From NCBI GenBank assembly GCA_963765725.1, contig CAVXXI010000003.1, positions 1 to 64,000 of the forward strand: DNA of 64,000 nt, read 5' to 3'. Shown here piece by piece: positions 34,275 to 42,996 of this stretch. The notes beneath the pieces are model-generated. The model worked only from the letters and a program-made list of their open reading frames with translations. It did not search any database and was not told the DNA's origin. The DNA is from DASQEH01 sp963765725 (GTDB taxonomy: Bacteria > Actinomycetota > Actinomycetes > Propionibacteriales > Nocardioidaceae). Within the stretch, counting starts at the first letter, position 1. Every line of letters begins with the position of its first letter. A program made the position numbers and the translations under genes.

Positions 34275-34745
34275 TCAGGCCGAGGTGAGATAGAGAGCCA
34301 ACGTCAGGTCGGCGCCGGGACTGGCCGACCCGACAGAGTCGATGCCACAGGCGAAGACACCGGGATTGCCCGGCCTGCCGGTGAAGTCGGTGACGACAGG
34401 AGGGCTGACGCTCGTGCCCTCGTGCGCCCCGGCGGCGACGCGCGGGCGCGCGGCGGTGCTCCCGTAGATGGAGTTGGTGTTGTACAGCACATCGAGCACG
34501 ATGTCCCCGCCCGCCGAGGTCTTGACGCAGACGATCGACAGGTGCAGGAAGGTCCAGGTCCCTATCAGCGGGAACCGCATGCTCAGCAGGCCCGGCGTGA
34601 GGGTGCCGGCGAATGAGAACGGGATCGCGAGGATCGGCCCGGTGTCGACGGCCGCTGCAGGCGCGACGGCGCCCGCCGCTGAACCGGTCGCCGCGGACGG
34701 CGTGGCACCGGACGCTTCGCCGCCGGCGGGCGAGTCTGCGGACAT
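34275..34745 (-). CDS. hypothetical Ala/Gly-rich protein
   Basis: The 156-residue protein begins MSADSPAGGEASGATPSAAT, a low-complexity Ala-rich stretch. A compact beta-rich region follows (SFAGTLTPGLLSMRFPLIGT, WTFLHLSIVCVKTSAGGDIV), ending DLTLALYLTSA. No known family is recognised. There is no signal peptide. Its stop is one base before the sulfatase start and its own start is 16 bases after the ANTAR reading frame ends, so it may belong to that transcript. Its role could be structural or a sulfatase partner, but this is a guess. Confidence 0.55.
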   Translation of the reverse strand: MSADSPAGGEASGATPSAATGSAAGAVAPAAAVDTGPILAIPFSFAGTLTPGLLSMRFPLIGTWTFLHLSIVCVKTSAGGDIVLDVLYNTNSIYGSTAARPRVAAGAHEGTSVSPPVVTDFTGRPGNPGVFACGIDSVGSASPGADLTLALYLTSA

Positions 34746-34760
34746 CACACGACTTCCCAA

Positions 34761-35161
34761 CTACTCGTTCCGACCGGCCGGTCGCCGGTCCGCGGCGGCG
34801 ATGATCTCCTCGGCGACGTCCTGGATTCTCGCGTTGCTCGTCTGCGCGGCGCGGACCAGAAAGGCGAATGCTCGATCGGTGTCCATCGCGTCGTCTCCAT
34901 CACGATGCCGACCGCCTGGCCGATGGTCTCGCGCATCACCAGCGCCTTGTTCAGGGTCTGCACCATACGGACGAGGCCCATTGCGCCGGCGGCCTGGTCG
35001 GCGAACATCTCCGCCAACGAGACCGTCTCGCTGTCGAAGGCGTCCCGGCGATGGGCGTACAGGTTCAGGGCGATGCGCCAGCCGTCGTCGGCCACCAGGG
35101 GGATGCCCAGCTGTGGCCGAACTCCGAGTGCGATGCGCCGCGCGACCGCCCCGTCGGTCAC
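34761..35161 (-). pseudogene. short GAF(partial)-ANTAR protein, one frameshift
   Basis: The frame starts at GTG 35161, overlapping the TGA of the preceding GAF-ANTAR gene (GTGA). It encodes the last half of a GAF domain (LGVRPQLGIPLVADDGWRIA, FDSETVSLAEMFADQAAGAM) and the start of an ANTAR domain (LVMRETIGQAVGIVMETT). At about 34890 the frame shifts, and MDTDRAFAFLVRAAQTSNAR completes the ANTAR helix in the next frame with a stop at 34761. The GAF N-terminus is missing. It looks like the truncated partner of a tandem duplicate. Coupled translation through GTGA is possible. Confidence 0.65.
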
Positions 35162-35850
35162 AAGCTCCGTCGCTGCGTCAGCACCAGGTCCGCCACCGCT
35201 GACAGGGACGCACCCGCCCGGTCGGCCGCCTCCTGGATGCGCTCGCGCGCCTCCTCGACGGAGATGTTCTCGCGGACGGCCAGGGCACCGATGGCCTTGT
35301 TGACCTTGTCGCGGTCCTCCAGGGTCTCGACGGCGCCGCGGGCGCGACGGACCGACGCCATGGACAGGTCGGCGTTTGCGACGGCCTCCTCGACCACCGC
35401 GCCGAACATGCGGGCGAGCTCGCCCTGCGACCCGGAGAAGGTGTCGGTGGTGCTGCCGTAGAAGTTGATGCTCCCGTACACGGTTCCGCCGTGACGCAAC
35501 GGCAGCGACAGCGAGCTGCGCACACCGACGGCCGCCGCCGCCGTACCGAACAGCTGCCACCGCTGCTCGTCGAGGATGTCTGCGAGTTCGACGTCCTCAT
35601 CGTCCAGCGCCGCCACCTCGCAGGGACCGCCCTCGAGGTACTGCGCCGCATCGATGACTCTCAGGTCGTCCGTGGTCGTCAACAGGGAGAAGGTGAGACC
35701 TTCGTCGAACCAGGCGATGCTCAAGCCGATGCAGTCGGGAGCCGCCTGCACGACGCGGGCTGCTGCATCCTTGAGCTCGGCGACGAGATCGACCTCAGCG
35801 GTGGCGGACAGGCGGGTCAGTACCTCGAGTGACTCAGGAATCGGTTCCAT
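35158..35850 (-). CDS. GAF-ANTAR transcription antiterminator
   Basis: From ATG 35850 the 230-residue protein carries a GAF domain (DCIGLSIAWFDEGLTFSLLT, GVRSSLSLPLRHGGTVYGSI) and a C-terminal ANTAR region (DKVNKAIGALAVRENISVEE, ARERIQEAADRAGASLSAVA). It is similar in plan to the gene at 32203 and to the following truncated one. Its ANTAR region is more diverged (NKAIGALAV in place of GQAxGIL). Its stop codon overlaps the GTG of the short ANTAR gene, a sign of coupled translation. Confidence 0.85.
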   Translation of the reverse strand: MEPIPESLEVLTRLSATAEVDLVAELKDAAARVVQAAPDCIGLSIAWFDEGLTFSLLTTTDDLRVIDAAQYLEGGPCEVAALDDEDVELADILDEQRWQLFGTAAAAVGVRSSLSLPLRHGGTVYGSINFYGSTTDTFSGSQGELARMFGAVVEEAVANADLSMASVRRARGAVETLEDRDKVNKAIGALAVRENISVEEARERIQEAADRAGASLSAVADLVLTQRRSL

Positions 35851-35878
35851 CGGCTTCCTCACGGGGATTCGTCGGCGC

Positions 35879-36958
35879 TCAGGACTGGTCCCACCGCAGG
35901 AGCGCGGCAACGGGTGTGCCGGCCATGACGGCGCGGCTGCTGACGACGACGTCGGCGCCCGTCAGCGTGGCCGCGGCGATCAGCGCCTGGTCGGCGGGAA
36001 GCGGCTGATCCGCCGGCGCGGCTCCGAGGACCAGTCCCGGGTGCTCAGCCGGCGCGAGGCTGAGCTCCGCCGCCTCGACCGGGTCCAGCACGAGGGTGTC
36101 CACCTGCCCGCGCACGAACGCGTCGGCGACATCCCGTACGCCCGTCGCGACGGCCTCGCTGCGACCCAGCCGGTCCTTCAGGGAGTGCGACAGCTCCAGC
36201 CTGCGCCGTGTCGTCTGATCCATGAGCGCCTCGCGGATGGCCTGCTGCAGCGCCTCCTCTCCGCCGTCGTCGGCCCGGGAGCCGCTGCTGAGCTGGACGA
36301 CGGTGGCCCGGGTCTCACCGAGCCGATCCATGACCCGTGTCATCGACTGTGGGTCGCCGGCGAGCAGGACCAGGCGGTGGCCCGCGCGGACGTGGGACTG
36401 GATCGCGGTGGCGACGGCATCGGCGTTGCGCTGCCAGACGTTCTCGACGACGTGCTGATACCTCAGCGCCGACCAGCCGCCTGTCGGCACCTTGTGGGTG
36501 TGGTGGGTCTCCCCGCCGACCGCGGCCTCGTCCTGGGCTTCGGGGACGTCGGAGTCGTAGGTGCCGACGTCGCCGCCCTCGTGGTCGACCACGGCCAGGA
36601 CGAACGTCGTCATCGCGTCCCGATGGGCGACCCAGGGGGCCATATCGGGCAGCGCGCCCCAGGACGTGACCGGCGAGTCCACCCTGGCGTGCATCGTCTC
36701 GTCGAAGAGAACGGCTTCCTTGGTCGCCACCACGAACCTCCCGACGGGTGCCGCATCGGGCAGCTGCTCACTGAGGCGGTCCTGGATCATCTCCGTCACG
36801 ACGGCGTCGGCGCCGAGCTCGGCGAGGGTCTGGCCGGCCTGACGTACCCGGAGCTCGTGCTCGTGGGCACCGTTCTGGCTGTCGTGGCTCACGTCGACCA
36901 TGACGGTCGCGAACGGACCCTCGGCCTCGTACAGGTGCGACAATCTCGCTGTCTTCAT
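35879..36958 (-). CDS. baeRF2-type (bacterial/archaeal eRF1-like) family protein
   Basis: The 359-residue protein has an N-terminal unit (HLYEAEGPFATVMVDVSHDS), a core with AVLFDETMHARVDSP and MAPWVAHRDAMTTFVLAVVD, and a C-terminal region QSHVRAGHRLVLLAGDPQSM and DTLVLDPVEAAEL, like the eRF1 family 2 / Vms1-related proteins. The GGQ loop of true release factors is not seen. Bacterial members have no settled function but may act on stalled ribosomes. It is downstream of the divergent FUSC gene. Only the ANTAR genes follow it on the same strand (29 bases to the next). Confidence 0.75.
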   Translation of the reverse strand: MKTARLSHLYEAEGPFATVMVDVSHDSQNGAHEHELRVRQAGQTLAELGADAVVTEMIQDRLSEQLPDAAPVGRFVVATKEAVLFDETMHARVDSPVTSWGALPDMAPWVAHRDAMTTFVLAVVDHEGGDVGTYDSDVPEAQDEAAVGGETHHTHKVPTGGWSALRYQHVVENVWQRNADAVATAIQSHVRAGHRLVLLAGDPQSMTRVMDRLGETRATVVQLSSGSRADDGGEEALQQAIREALMDQTTRRRLELSHSLKDRLGRSEAVATGVRDVADAFVRGQVDTLVLDPVEAAELSLAPAEHPGLVLGAAPADQPLPADQALIAAATLTGADVVVSSRAVMAGTPVAALLRWDQS

Positions 36959-37193
36959 GGCGTGGACGACTCCTTCGCCGCGTCGATCACGTAGGGCTGG
37001 CTGACCGCCCGAGTACAAGGCGGCGGCCAAGCATGCCACCACTCGAGACCATTCGCCCGGTACCCCGAACCCGTCAGGTCATTCCTTGGGGGCGAACGCG
37101 AGTCGTCTGGTGCCACGTGCGCTGGCGATCGCCGTCCTGGCTCGGCTGGGTACTCTCGATCCGCCGACGCGACGCGAAGGGCAGGGCCGCCGG

Positions 37194-38387
37194 ATGCCGA
37201 CAGTTCTCACCAGGATCGGTCGACGGCTGACGGCAGGCGCCCGGACCGATGCCACCGACGCGGCACGGTTCACGCACGATGTCTTCTCCCGCAACGGGGC
37301 CGAGCGGCAGCTGGTCTTCCAGGTGCTGAAGTCGGTACTGGCGGCACTCGTGGCCTGGGTGGTCGCGCGGTATCCGCTCGGGCTGCCTCAGCCGTTCGTG
37401 GCTCCGATGATCGCCTTGCTGATGGTCCAGTCGACGATCGTGTCCTCGCTCGTCAAGGGCACCCAGCAGGTGGCTGCGGTCGTGGTCGGCATGCTGACGG
37501 CGCTGGTCGTGTTCCGCCTCGTGAGCGACACGATCGCCGCCCTGGGGATCGCGTTGCTCGTCACGACGTCGTTCGCGGCCTGGAAACGCCTCGGTGACCA
37601 GGGGACGTACGCACCCGTCGTCGCCCTCACGATGATCACCCTGCAGAGCACCGGTGAGACGTACTTCGAGCGGCGCCTGCTGGAGACCGTCGTCGGTGTC
37701 GCCGTGGGCGCGGTCGTCAACCTGGTCGTCAAGCCGCCTCACTACCTCGACTCCGCCCGCGCCTCTGCCACGGCGTGTGTCGAGGAGGCGACCGAGATCC
37801 TGCGAGATACCGCCGAAGGACTGCGCGCCGGCTGGTCGGTGGACGACGCCCGAGGCTGGGGCAGCCGTTGCGACCGGCTCCATACCCAGGTCACCGCCTG
37901 CCTCGAGGACCTGCGCTGGGCCGGTGAGAGCGTGCGGCTCTACCCTCGGCGCCGGCGCCTCGACACGACGTCGCCCGTCGCGACGTACGGTCCGGTGATC
38001 GATGCGGTCGGCAGCATCGCCGAGCCGCTGGGCCACTTCACCCGGACGCTCGAGATCCGCGCGAGCGACGACCGGGGGGCGACGCAGGACGATGTCACGT
38101 TCCTCATCGGCTGCGCCACGCTTCTCGACGACATCGCCGAGGACGTCGCCGACTGGGCGAACGCCGACACACCGATGCACGCACCCGCGGTCACGGTCGA
38201 GAAGGAGAACGCGCTCGCCGAAGGTGGCTCACGCCAGCTGCACGACCTGGCCGACCGGGTGCGCAGGCTGCCGCGCGCCCAGGTCACGTACTCCGGCGCC
38301 ATGATCATCGCCTTGGAGCAGATCGTCGACGCCTTGCGCTCCCGTGCCCCGCAAGGAGCGACGGGCGCAGGCGGATCGCCTTCCTGA
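37194..38387 (+). CDS. FUSC/ArAE-type aromatic acid exporter family protein
   Basis: From ATG 37194 the protein has 397 residues. Residues 30-180 form the membrane part (VFQVLKSVLAALVAWVVARY, VVVGMLTALVVFRLVSDTIA) and the rest is a long soluble helical region (RVRRLPRAQVTYSGAMIIAL). This is the FUSC/ArAE layout, thought to export aromatic acids or related stress metabolites. The start is supported by the position of the first helix. The 235-base gap to the divergent baeRF gene must hold both promoters. Confidence 0.75.
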   Translation: MPTVLTRIGRRLTAGARTDATDAARFTHDVFSRNGAERQLVFQVLKSVLAALVAWVVARYPLGLPQPFVAPMIALLMVQSTIVSSLVKGTQQVAAVVVGMLTALVVFRLVSDTIAALGIALLVTTSFAAWKRLGDQGTYAPVVALTMITLQSTGETYFERRLLETVVGVAVGAVVNLVVKPPHYLDSARASATACVEEATEILRDTAEGLRAGWSVDDARGWGSRCDRLHTQVTACLEDLRWAGESVRLYPRRRRLDTTSPVATYGPVIDAVGSIAEPLGHFTRTLEIRASDDRGATQDDVTFLIGCATLLDDIAEDVADWANADTPMHAPAVTVEKENALAEGGSRQLHDLADRVRRLPRAQVTYSGAMIIALEQIVDALRSRAPQGATGAGGSPS

Positions 38388-38525
38388 CATCCCCCTCGGT
38401 GCGCAGGGCCGGCCGCGCCGGCGGCCGGCGGCTCCCACCGTTCGCCAACGGTGAGGCACGAACATCCCTAAACTGTCCGTAATGATTCACATACATTGCG
38501 TCACAATCCGGACAGGCCTCGCGGC

Positions 38526-39776
38526 ATGACCTCGACGCCACGAGCTCAGCTCCGTGCCCTTGGTGGTGACGGCCGAGCCGGTCTGCGCCCGGGACCGACG
38601 ACTACCCGGTCGCCGGACGACGGCCGCTCCACCGCTCCCCTGACTGTGGTTGTCGCCGACGACAGCTCCGCCATCCGGCTGCTCGCCCGCAACGCGCTGG
38701 CCCCGCGCAAGGGCTTCGCCGTGGTCGCCGAGGCCTCCGACGGAGCCGAGGCGCTCCAGCTGGTGCAGCGTCACCGGCCGGACTGCGTCGTGCTGGACGT
38801 GGAAATGCCGGGGATGGGCGGTTTCGACGCGCTGGCAGAGCTACAGCGCCGCAGTCCCGAGATCCCGGTGGTCATGCTGTCCGGCTTCTCGAACGAGACC
38901 GTGCTCGACCGGGCCATGACGGGTGGCGCCGCGGCGCTGCTCCACAAGGACCAGCTCACGCGGCTCGGCGACACCGTACGGCAGGCCGCGGGAGGACACG
39001 TACCACCGCCCACCCGTCCGGTCCAGGCCGTACCTGGGCCGGTGGCGAGGACATCCGCCGAGTCGCCCGAGTCGGCGCTCAGGGCAGCACAAGACGACCT
39101 TCGCCGGTTCGAGTACGTCGTGAGCCATGACTTCGCCGAGCCGCTCCGCGCCCTGACCGGGTTCTCGAAGCTGCTCGAGAGCTCCTACGCCGACGTGCTC
39201 GACGACTCCGGCAAGGTGTTCCTCGGGCAGATCACGTCGGCGACCGCGCGGATGCAGGGGATGGTCGACGACCTGCTCATCTACAGCAGGGCTGGGCGGG
39301 CGGAGCCGACGCTCGGCCGCGTCGACCTCGACGACGTGGTCAAGCGGGTCCGGACGAGCGTGCGGGAACGGTTCCCGGACCGCGGGACCACGGTGTCCTC
39401 AGGAGCGCTTCCCGAGGTCGTCGGTGACCGCGACATGTGTACGACCGTGCTCTGTCACCTCGTCCTCAACGGCCTCCTGTTCAACCGCGCCCCGGAGCCC
39501 ACCGTCCGCATCGAGGGCGCCGTCGAGGACGGATCCGTGGTCATCTCCGTGAGCGACAACGGGTTCGGCGTCGCAGCGGCCCAGCACGAAACAATCTTCG
39601 AGCTGTTCCGACGCCTCAACACTCGTGAGGAGTTCCCGGGCACCGGTACGGGACTGGCGCTGTGCAAACGCATCGCCGCACTCCAGGGCGGTGCGCTGGG
39701 CCTCGTCAGCTCGACGGACGACGGGTCAGTGTTCACGCTGACGTTGCCACGCTATGCCGACGAGCAGGGAGCCTGA
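38526..39776 (+). CDS. hybrid receiver-histidine kinase (N-terminal receiver)
   Basis: The 416-residue protein has a receiver domain first (VVVADDSSAIRLLARNALAP, DCVVLDVEMPGMGGFDAL, VVMLSGFSNETVLDRAMTGG), with phospho-acceptor Asp in VVLDVEM. A kinase follows with FEYVVSHDFAEPLRALTGFS (H-box), LCHLVLNGLLFNRAPEP (N-box) and DNGFGVAAAQHETIFELFRR, GTGTGLALCKRI (G-boxes). There is no membrane segment, so it is a soluble sensor kinase with the receiver in front, perhaps a relay node. The next gene begins with a response regulator one base downstream, so the two form an operon and phosphorelay pair. Confidence 0.85.
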   Translation: MTSTPRAQLRALGGDGRAGLRPGPTTTRSPDDGRSTAPLTVVVADDSSAIRLLARNALAPRKGFAVVAEASDGAEALQLVQRHRPDCVVLDVEMPGMGGFDALAELQRRSPEIPVVMLSGFSNETVLDRAMTGGAAALLHKDQLTRLGDTVRQAAGGHVPPPTRPVQAVPGPVARTSAESPESALRAAQDDLRRFEYVVSHDFAEPLRALTGFSKLLESSYADVLDDSGKVFLGQITSATARMQGMVDDLLIYSRAGRAEPTLGRVDLDDVVKRVRTSVRERFPDRGTTVSSGALPEVVGDRDMCTTVLCHLVLNGLLFNRAPEPTVRIEGAVEDGSVVISVSDNGFGVAAAQHETIFELFRRLNTREEFPGTGTGLALCKRIAALQGGALGLVSSTDDGSVFTLTLPRYADEQGA

Positions 39777-39777
39777 T

Positions 39778-40554
39778 GTGACGGTGCAGACTGAAGTCCG
39801 CGAAACCGCGGCCGGAGCCAACGGCCGTGCGCCCCGAGCCGACCGCACCGACCCGCCGTCCGTGCCCGGAAGCGCTTTGCGCGTGCTGCAGATCGAGGAC
39901 AACGTGGCCGACGCGCTCCTGGCCGAGACGTACATCCGCAGCGTCATTCCCGACGTCGAGTTCGACTCCGCCGTGCGGATGTCGGACGTCACGCCAGAGC
40001 GCGTCGCCGCGGCATCCTGCGCGATCCTCGACCTCTCCCTCCCGGACGCGTCGGGGCTCGAAGCGCTGCACGCGCTGCGGGGGATGTCGGCCGACGTGCC
40101 CATCATCGTGCTCACCGGCTTCGACGACCTCGAGCTCGGGTTGTCCGCGATCCGGCACGGAGCCGAGGACTACCTGGTCAAGAACTACGTCGACGGCGAC
40201 TCCCTGCAGCGGGCGATGCGCTACGCCATGGAGAGGCGCCGGCTCAGCAGCGCGCTCGAGGACAAGACCGCGCCGCGGGCGTCCGACCGCAGCGTTGTCA
40301 GCACCGACACACACCAGGTGGCGATCGACGTGGACGCCGAGACGAGCGTGTTCTCGCTGCGTTGCCGGACCTGCTCCTGGGAGGCCGAGAGCGACCTTGC
40401 CTCATTGGCGAGCTGGGGGCACCTGGAGCGGGTCCTGCTGCCGCACGTCGCGTTCGGGGGCAATGCCCAGCCGAGGATCCTGCGCGAAACCACCGAGGGG
40501 CCTCCGGATCCTGCGAGGCGTGACATGTTCGCCCCTGGGACCTGGCTGGGCTAG
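39778..40554 (+). CDS. response regulator with C-terminal CxxC domain
   Basis: From GTG 39778, one base after the kinase stop, the 258-residue protein has a receiver (LRVLQIEDNVADALLAETYI, SCAILDLSLPDASGLEALHA with phospho-Asp, IIVLTGFDDLELGLSAIRHG). After about residue 160 a separate C-terminal part contains VFSLRCRTCSWEAESDLASL, with a CRTC pair and GHLERVLLPHVAFGG. No DNA-binding domain is seen, so the output may be protein or metal-based. An alternative ATG at 39754 would add eight residues. The C-terminal part is of no family I recognise. Confidence 0.8.
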   Translation: MTVQTEVRETAAGANGRAPRADRTDPPSVPGSALRVLQIEDNVADALLAETYIRSVIPDVEFDSAVRMSDVTPERVAAASCAILDLSLPDASGLEALHALRGMSADVPIIVLTGFDDLELGLSAIRHGAEDYLVKNYVDGDSLQRAMRYAMERRRLSSALEDKTAPRASDRSVVSTDTHQVAIDVDAETSVFSLRCRTCSWEAESDLASLASWGHLERVLLPHVAFGGNAQPRILRETTEGPPDPARRDMFAPGTWLG

Positions 40555-40910
40555 CACGCCTTGCCCTAAAGCGCGCCGACGTAGCCCATTGACGGCCGGG
40601 ACGCCGGCAGCAACCGTTCAGGACGTCCACGGCCTTGGGCCAGGCCGTCGTCGCTGGCCACGCGCAGGTGACCCAGTTGGTTCGACGAACCTCAGGCCCG
40701 TCGCCGGGGCACCCGGACAAGCCCTGGCCTTCGACGTCCTCGAGGCGCTCGAAAACCCGTCGCCCGACGGGCCTCGGCGGAGTTAGCCTGGCGGTCCGGC
40801 ACCGGCACGACGACGAGTTGTGAGCCGGGCGAGACAAGGAGTGCCGCACATGCGCCAACTGCACGGAGAGATCGAGCCGACCTGTCCGAGCCAGCAGAAG
40901 GCAGCCCTCC
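40555..40910 (+). promoter_or_regulatory. leader of the Otr(A)-like gene with a long hairpin
   Basis: No gene of its own is supported here. A hairpin at 40756-40771 (CCCGTCG-CC-CGACGGG, seven perfect pairs) is enclosed by CGAGG (40741-40745) and CCTCG (40772-40776), a two-tier stem about 135 bases before ATG 40911. Ribosomal protection genes often sit behind translation- or transcription-attenuation leaders. Whether this one acts so is inferred. A weak small frame from ATG 40851 overlaps the true start and is not convincing. Confidence 0.4.
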
Positions 40911-42842
40911 ATGCCCACCCTCAACCTCGGGATCGTCGCCCACGTCGATGCCGGTAAGACCACACTGACCGAGCGCCTCCTCTTCGAGGCGGGGGTCACC
41001 ACGCACATCGGCCGGGTGGACCACGGCGACACGGTGACCGACGCGGACGCGATCGAGCGTCAGCGCGGCATCACGATCCGGTCTGCCGTCGTGAGCTTCA
41101 CGATCGGCGACACGCTTGTCGACCTGATCGACACCCCGGGACACTCCGACTTCGTCGCCGAGGTCGAGCGGGCGCTGACCGTACTCGACGGCGCCGTGCT
41201 GGTGGTCTCCGCGGTAGAGGGCGTGCAGGCCCAGACCCGCGTGCTGATCCGGATCCTGGAGCGGCTGCGGATCCCGTTCCTCGTCTTCGCCAACAAGATC
41301 GACAGGGTCGGCGCCAGGTACGCAGAGACGATCCGCGCTCTCCGCGAGGCGCTCGACGGGGACGCGGTCGCCCTAAACCGGCCGGTCGACCTCGGCTCGC
41401 GCGCCGCTACCGTCGAGACTGCGTCGGGTGCGGAGTTCCTCGACCGGCTCACGGAGCGACTCGCGGACCTCGACGACGAGGTCATGGACCGCTACGTCGG
41501 CGGGCTCCAGCCGCTGACAGAGCCCGAGGCACTCGGCGTGCTGCGGCGGCTCACCGCCGAGGGTCGTCTGCACCCGGTGTACTTCGGGTCGGCGCTGCGC
41601 GGGGTAGGGGTGAGCGACCTCGTCACCGGGCTCGGGCGGTACCTCCCCGCCGCGGCCCGGCCCGCCGACAACCGTCTGCACGCCAGCGTCTTCAAGATCG
41701 AGCGGCCTCCGGGAGCGTCCAAGGTCGCCTTCGTGCGCGTGCACAGCGGAACGGTCGGTGCCCGTGACCGGGTCACCTCCTTCTCCCGTCGCAGCACCGG
41801 CGCGATCGAGTCGCGCGAGGGCAGGGTCACCCGCGTCAGTACCTTCTGCCGCGGCACGTCGACCGACGACCGACCGGCATCCGCCGGGGAGATAGCGAAG
41901 CTCGTCGGGCTTCCCGACGTGCAGATCGGCGACCAGCTGGGGCGCTGGGACCCCGCCAAGAGCGGACGCTACGTCGCGCTACCGGGCCTGGAGTCCGTCG
42001 TCCGTGCTCGTGACCCCGGTGACAGACCCGCCCTCTTCGAGGCGATCGGCGAGCTGTCGGAGCAGGACCCGCTGATCGCCGCCCGGCTGGAGGGCCCCGA
42101 CGCCGAGCTGACGGTCAGCCTGTACGGCGAGGTGCAGAAGGAGGTCCTCGCAGCGCGACTGATGTCGGAGTTCGGCGTCGCCGCCGAGTTCCTGCCGACC
42201 CAGACGGTGTACATCGAACGCGTGGCCGGGGTCGGGGAGGCCTACCAGGAGGTCGGCAATGCCAACGCCACGGTGGGGCTCCGCGTCGAGCCCGGCCCTG
42301 TCGGGTCCGGCGTCGACTACCGCCTCGGCGTCGAGCGCGGCTGGCTGCTGCCGTCGTTCCATACAGCTATCGAGGAGACGCTGGCGACAGAGGTCAGGGT
42401 CGGCCTCTACGGCTGGTCGGTGACCGACTGCCGGGTCACGCTCGTCGCGTCACGGTTCAGCGCACCGACCCCGCCTGCCGGCTACTTCCGCTGGCTGACG
42501 ACCGTCGTCCTGGCCACGGCGCTCGAGCGGGCCGGCACGTCGGTCTGTGCCCCGATCAGTGACTTCGAGGTCGACATCCCCGCCGACACGACGAGTGCCG
42601 TACTGCAGAGGCTGCTGGCCGCCGGTGCCATCCCCCGGCCACCGGAGCTGCGGACGACGCGCTGCCGGATCACCGGTACCGTGCCGACCGACCAGGTGCA
42701 CGCGATCGAGCAGCGAATGGCGGACCTCTCCAGCGGCGAGGGGTCCATCTTCGCCTCCCCCGCCGGCTACGAACCGGTACAGGGGGCGCCGCCCTCGCGA
42801 CGTGGCCACCGGCCTCAGCGCGCAGCAGCACGACCGGGCTGA
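40911..42842 (+). CDS. tetracycline-resistance ribosomal protection protein, Otr(A)/TetM-like
   Basis: The 643-residue protein is an EF-G paralogue. LGIVAHVDAGKTTLTERLLF (G1), DTPGHSDFVAEVERALTVLD (G3) and VFANKIDRVGARY (G4) form the GTPase. Then EF-G-like domains II-V follow without an extra domain, ending in the C-terminal helix RITGTVPTDQVHAIEQRMAD. The length is that of TetM/TetO/Otr(A) (about 640) and not of EF-G (about 700). Such proteins bind ribosomes and release tetracyclines. The actinobacterial copies may protect against their own or neighbouring products, or act in general translation stress. It is preceded by a hairpin-rich leader and followed by a hairpin. Confidence 0.9.
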   Translation: MPTLNLGIVAHVDAGKTTLTERLLFEAGVTTHIGRVDHGDTVTDADAIERQRGITIRSAVVSFTIGDTLVDLIDTPGHSDFVAEVERALTVLDGAVLVVSAVEGVQAQTRVLIRILERLRIPFLVFANKIDRVGARYAETIRALREALDGDAVALNRPVDLGSRAATVETASGAEFLDRLTERLADLDDEVMDRYVGGLQPLTEPEALGVLRRLTAEGRLHPVYFGSALRGVGVSDLVTGLGRYLPAAARPADNRLHASVFKIERPPGASKVAFVRVHSGTVGARDRVTSFSRRSTGAIESREGRVTRVSTFCRGTSTDDRPASAGEIAKLVGLPDVQIGDQLGRWDPAKSGRYVALPGLESVVRARDPGDRPALFEAIGELSEQDPLIAARLEGPDAELTVSLYGEVQKEVLAARLMSEFGVAAEFLPTQTVYIERVAGVGEAYQEVGNANATVGLRVEPGPVGSGVDYRLGVERGWLLPSFHTAIEETLATEVRVGLYGWSVTDCRVTLVASRFSAPTPPAGYFRWLTTVVLATALERAGTSVCAPISDFEVDIPADTTSAVLQRLLAAGAIPRPPELRTTRCRITGTVPTDQVHAIEQRMADLSSGEGSIFASPAGYEPVQGAPPSRRGHRPQRAAARPG

Positions 42843-42895
42843 TCGGCTGACACCACCCAGCCACCTAGGTACCCCCGTGATCCGGTGAGGACTAA

Positions 42896-42913
42896 GCCGC
42901 CTGGTGAGGCGGC
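42896..42913. terminator. hairpin after the Otr(A)-like gene
   Basis: GCCGCC-TGGTGA-GGCGGC is a perfect six-pair GC stem, 53 bases after the stop codon of the Otr(A)-like gene. No T-run follows. It lies upstream of the small ORF and LuxR regulator, so it could also serve in their leader. Confidence 0.45.
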
Positions 42914-42996
42914 AAGATAAGGCGTTCTTCCGATGTCCAGGGGGTCCTCAGAGAAGCAGGCTTTGAAGAGTCAGAAACTCACCAGAGGAGAACACC

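Noticed and set aside
35576..36994. Long plus-strand frame opposite the baeRF-type gene
   Set aside because: Shadow frame rich in Arg and Pro with no family features.
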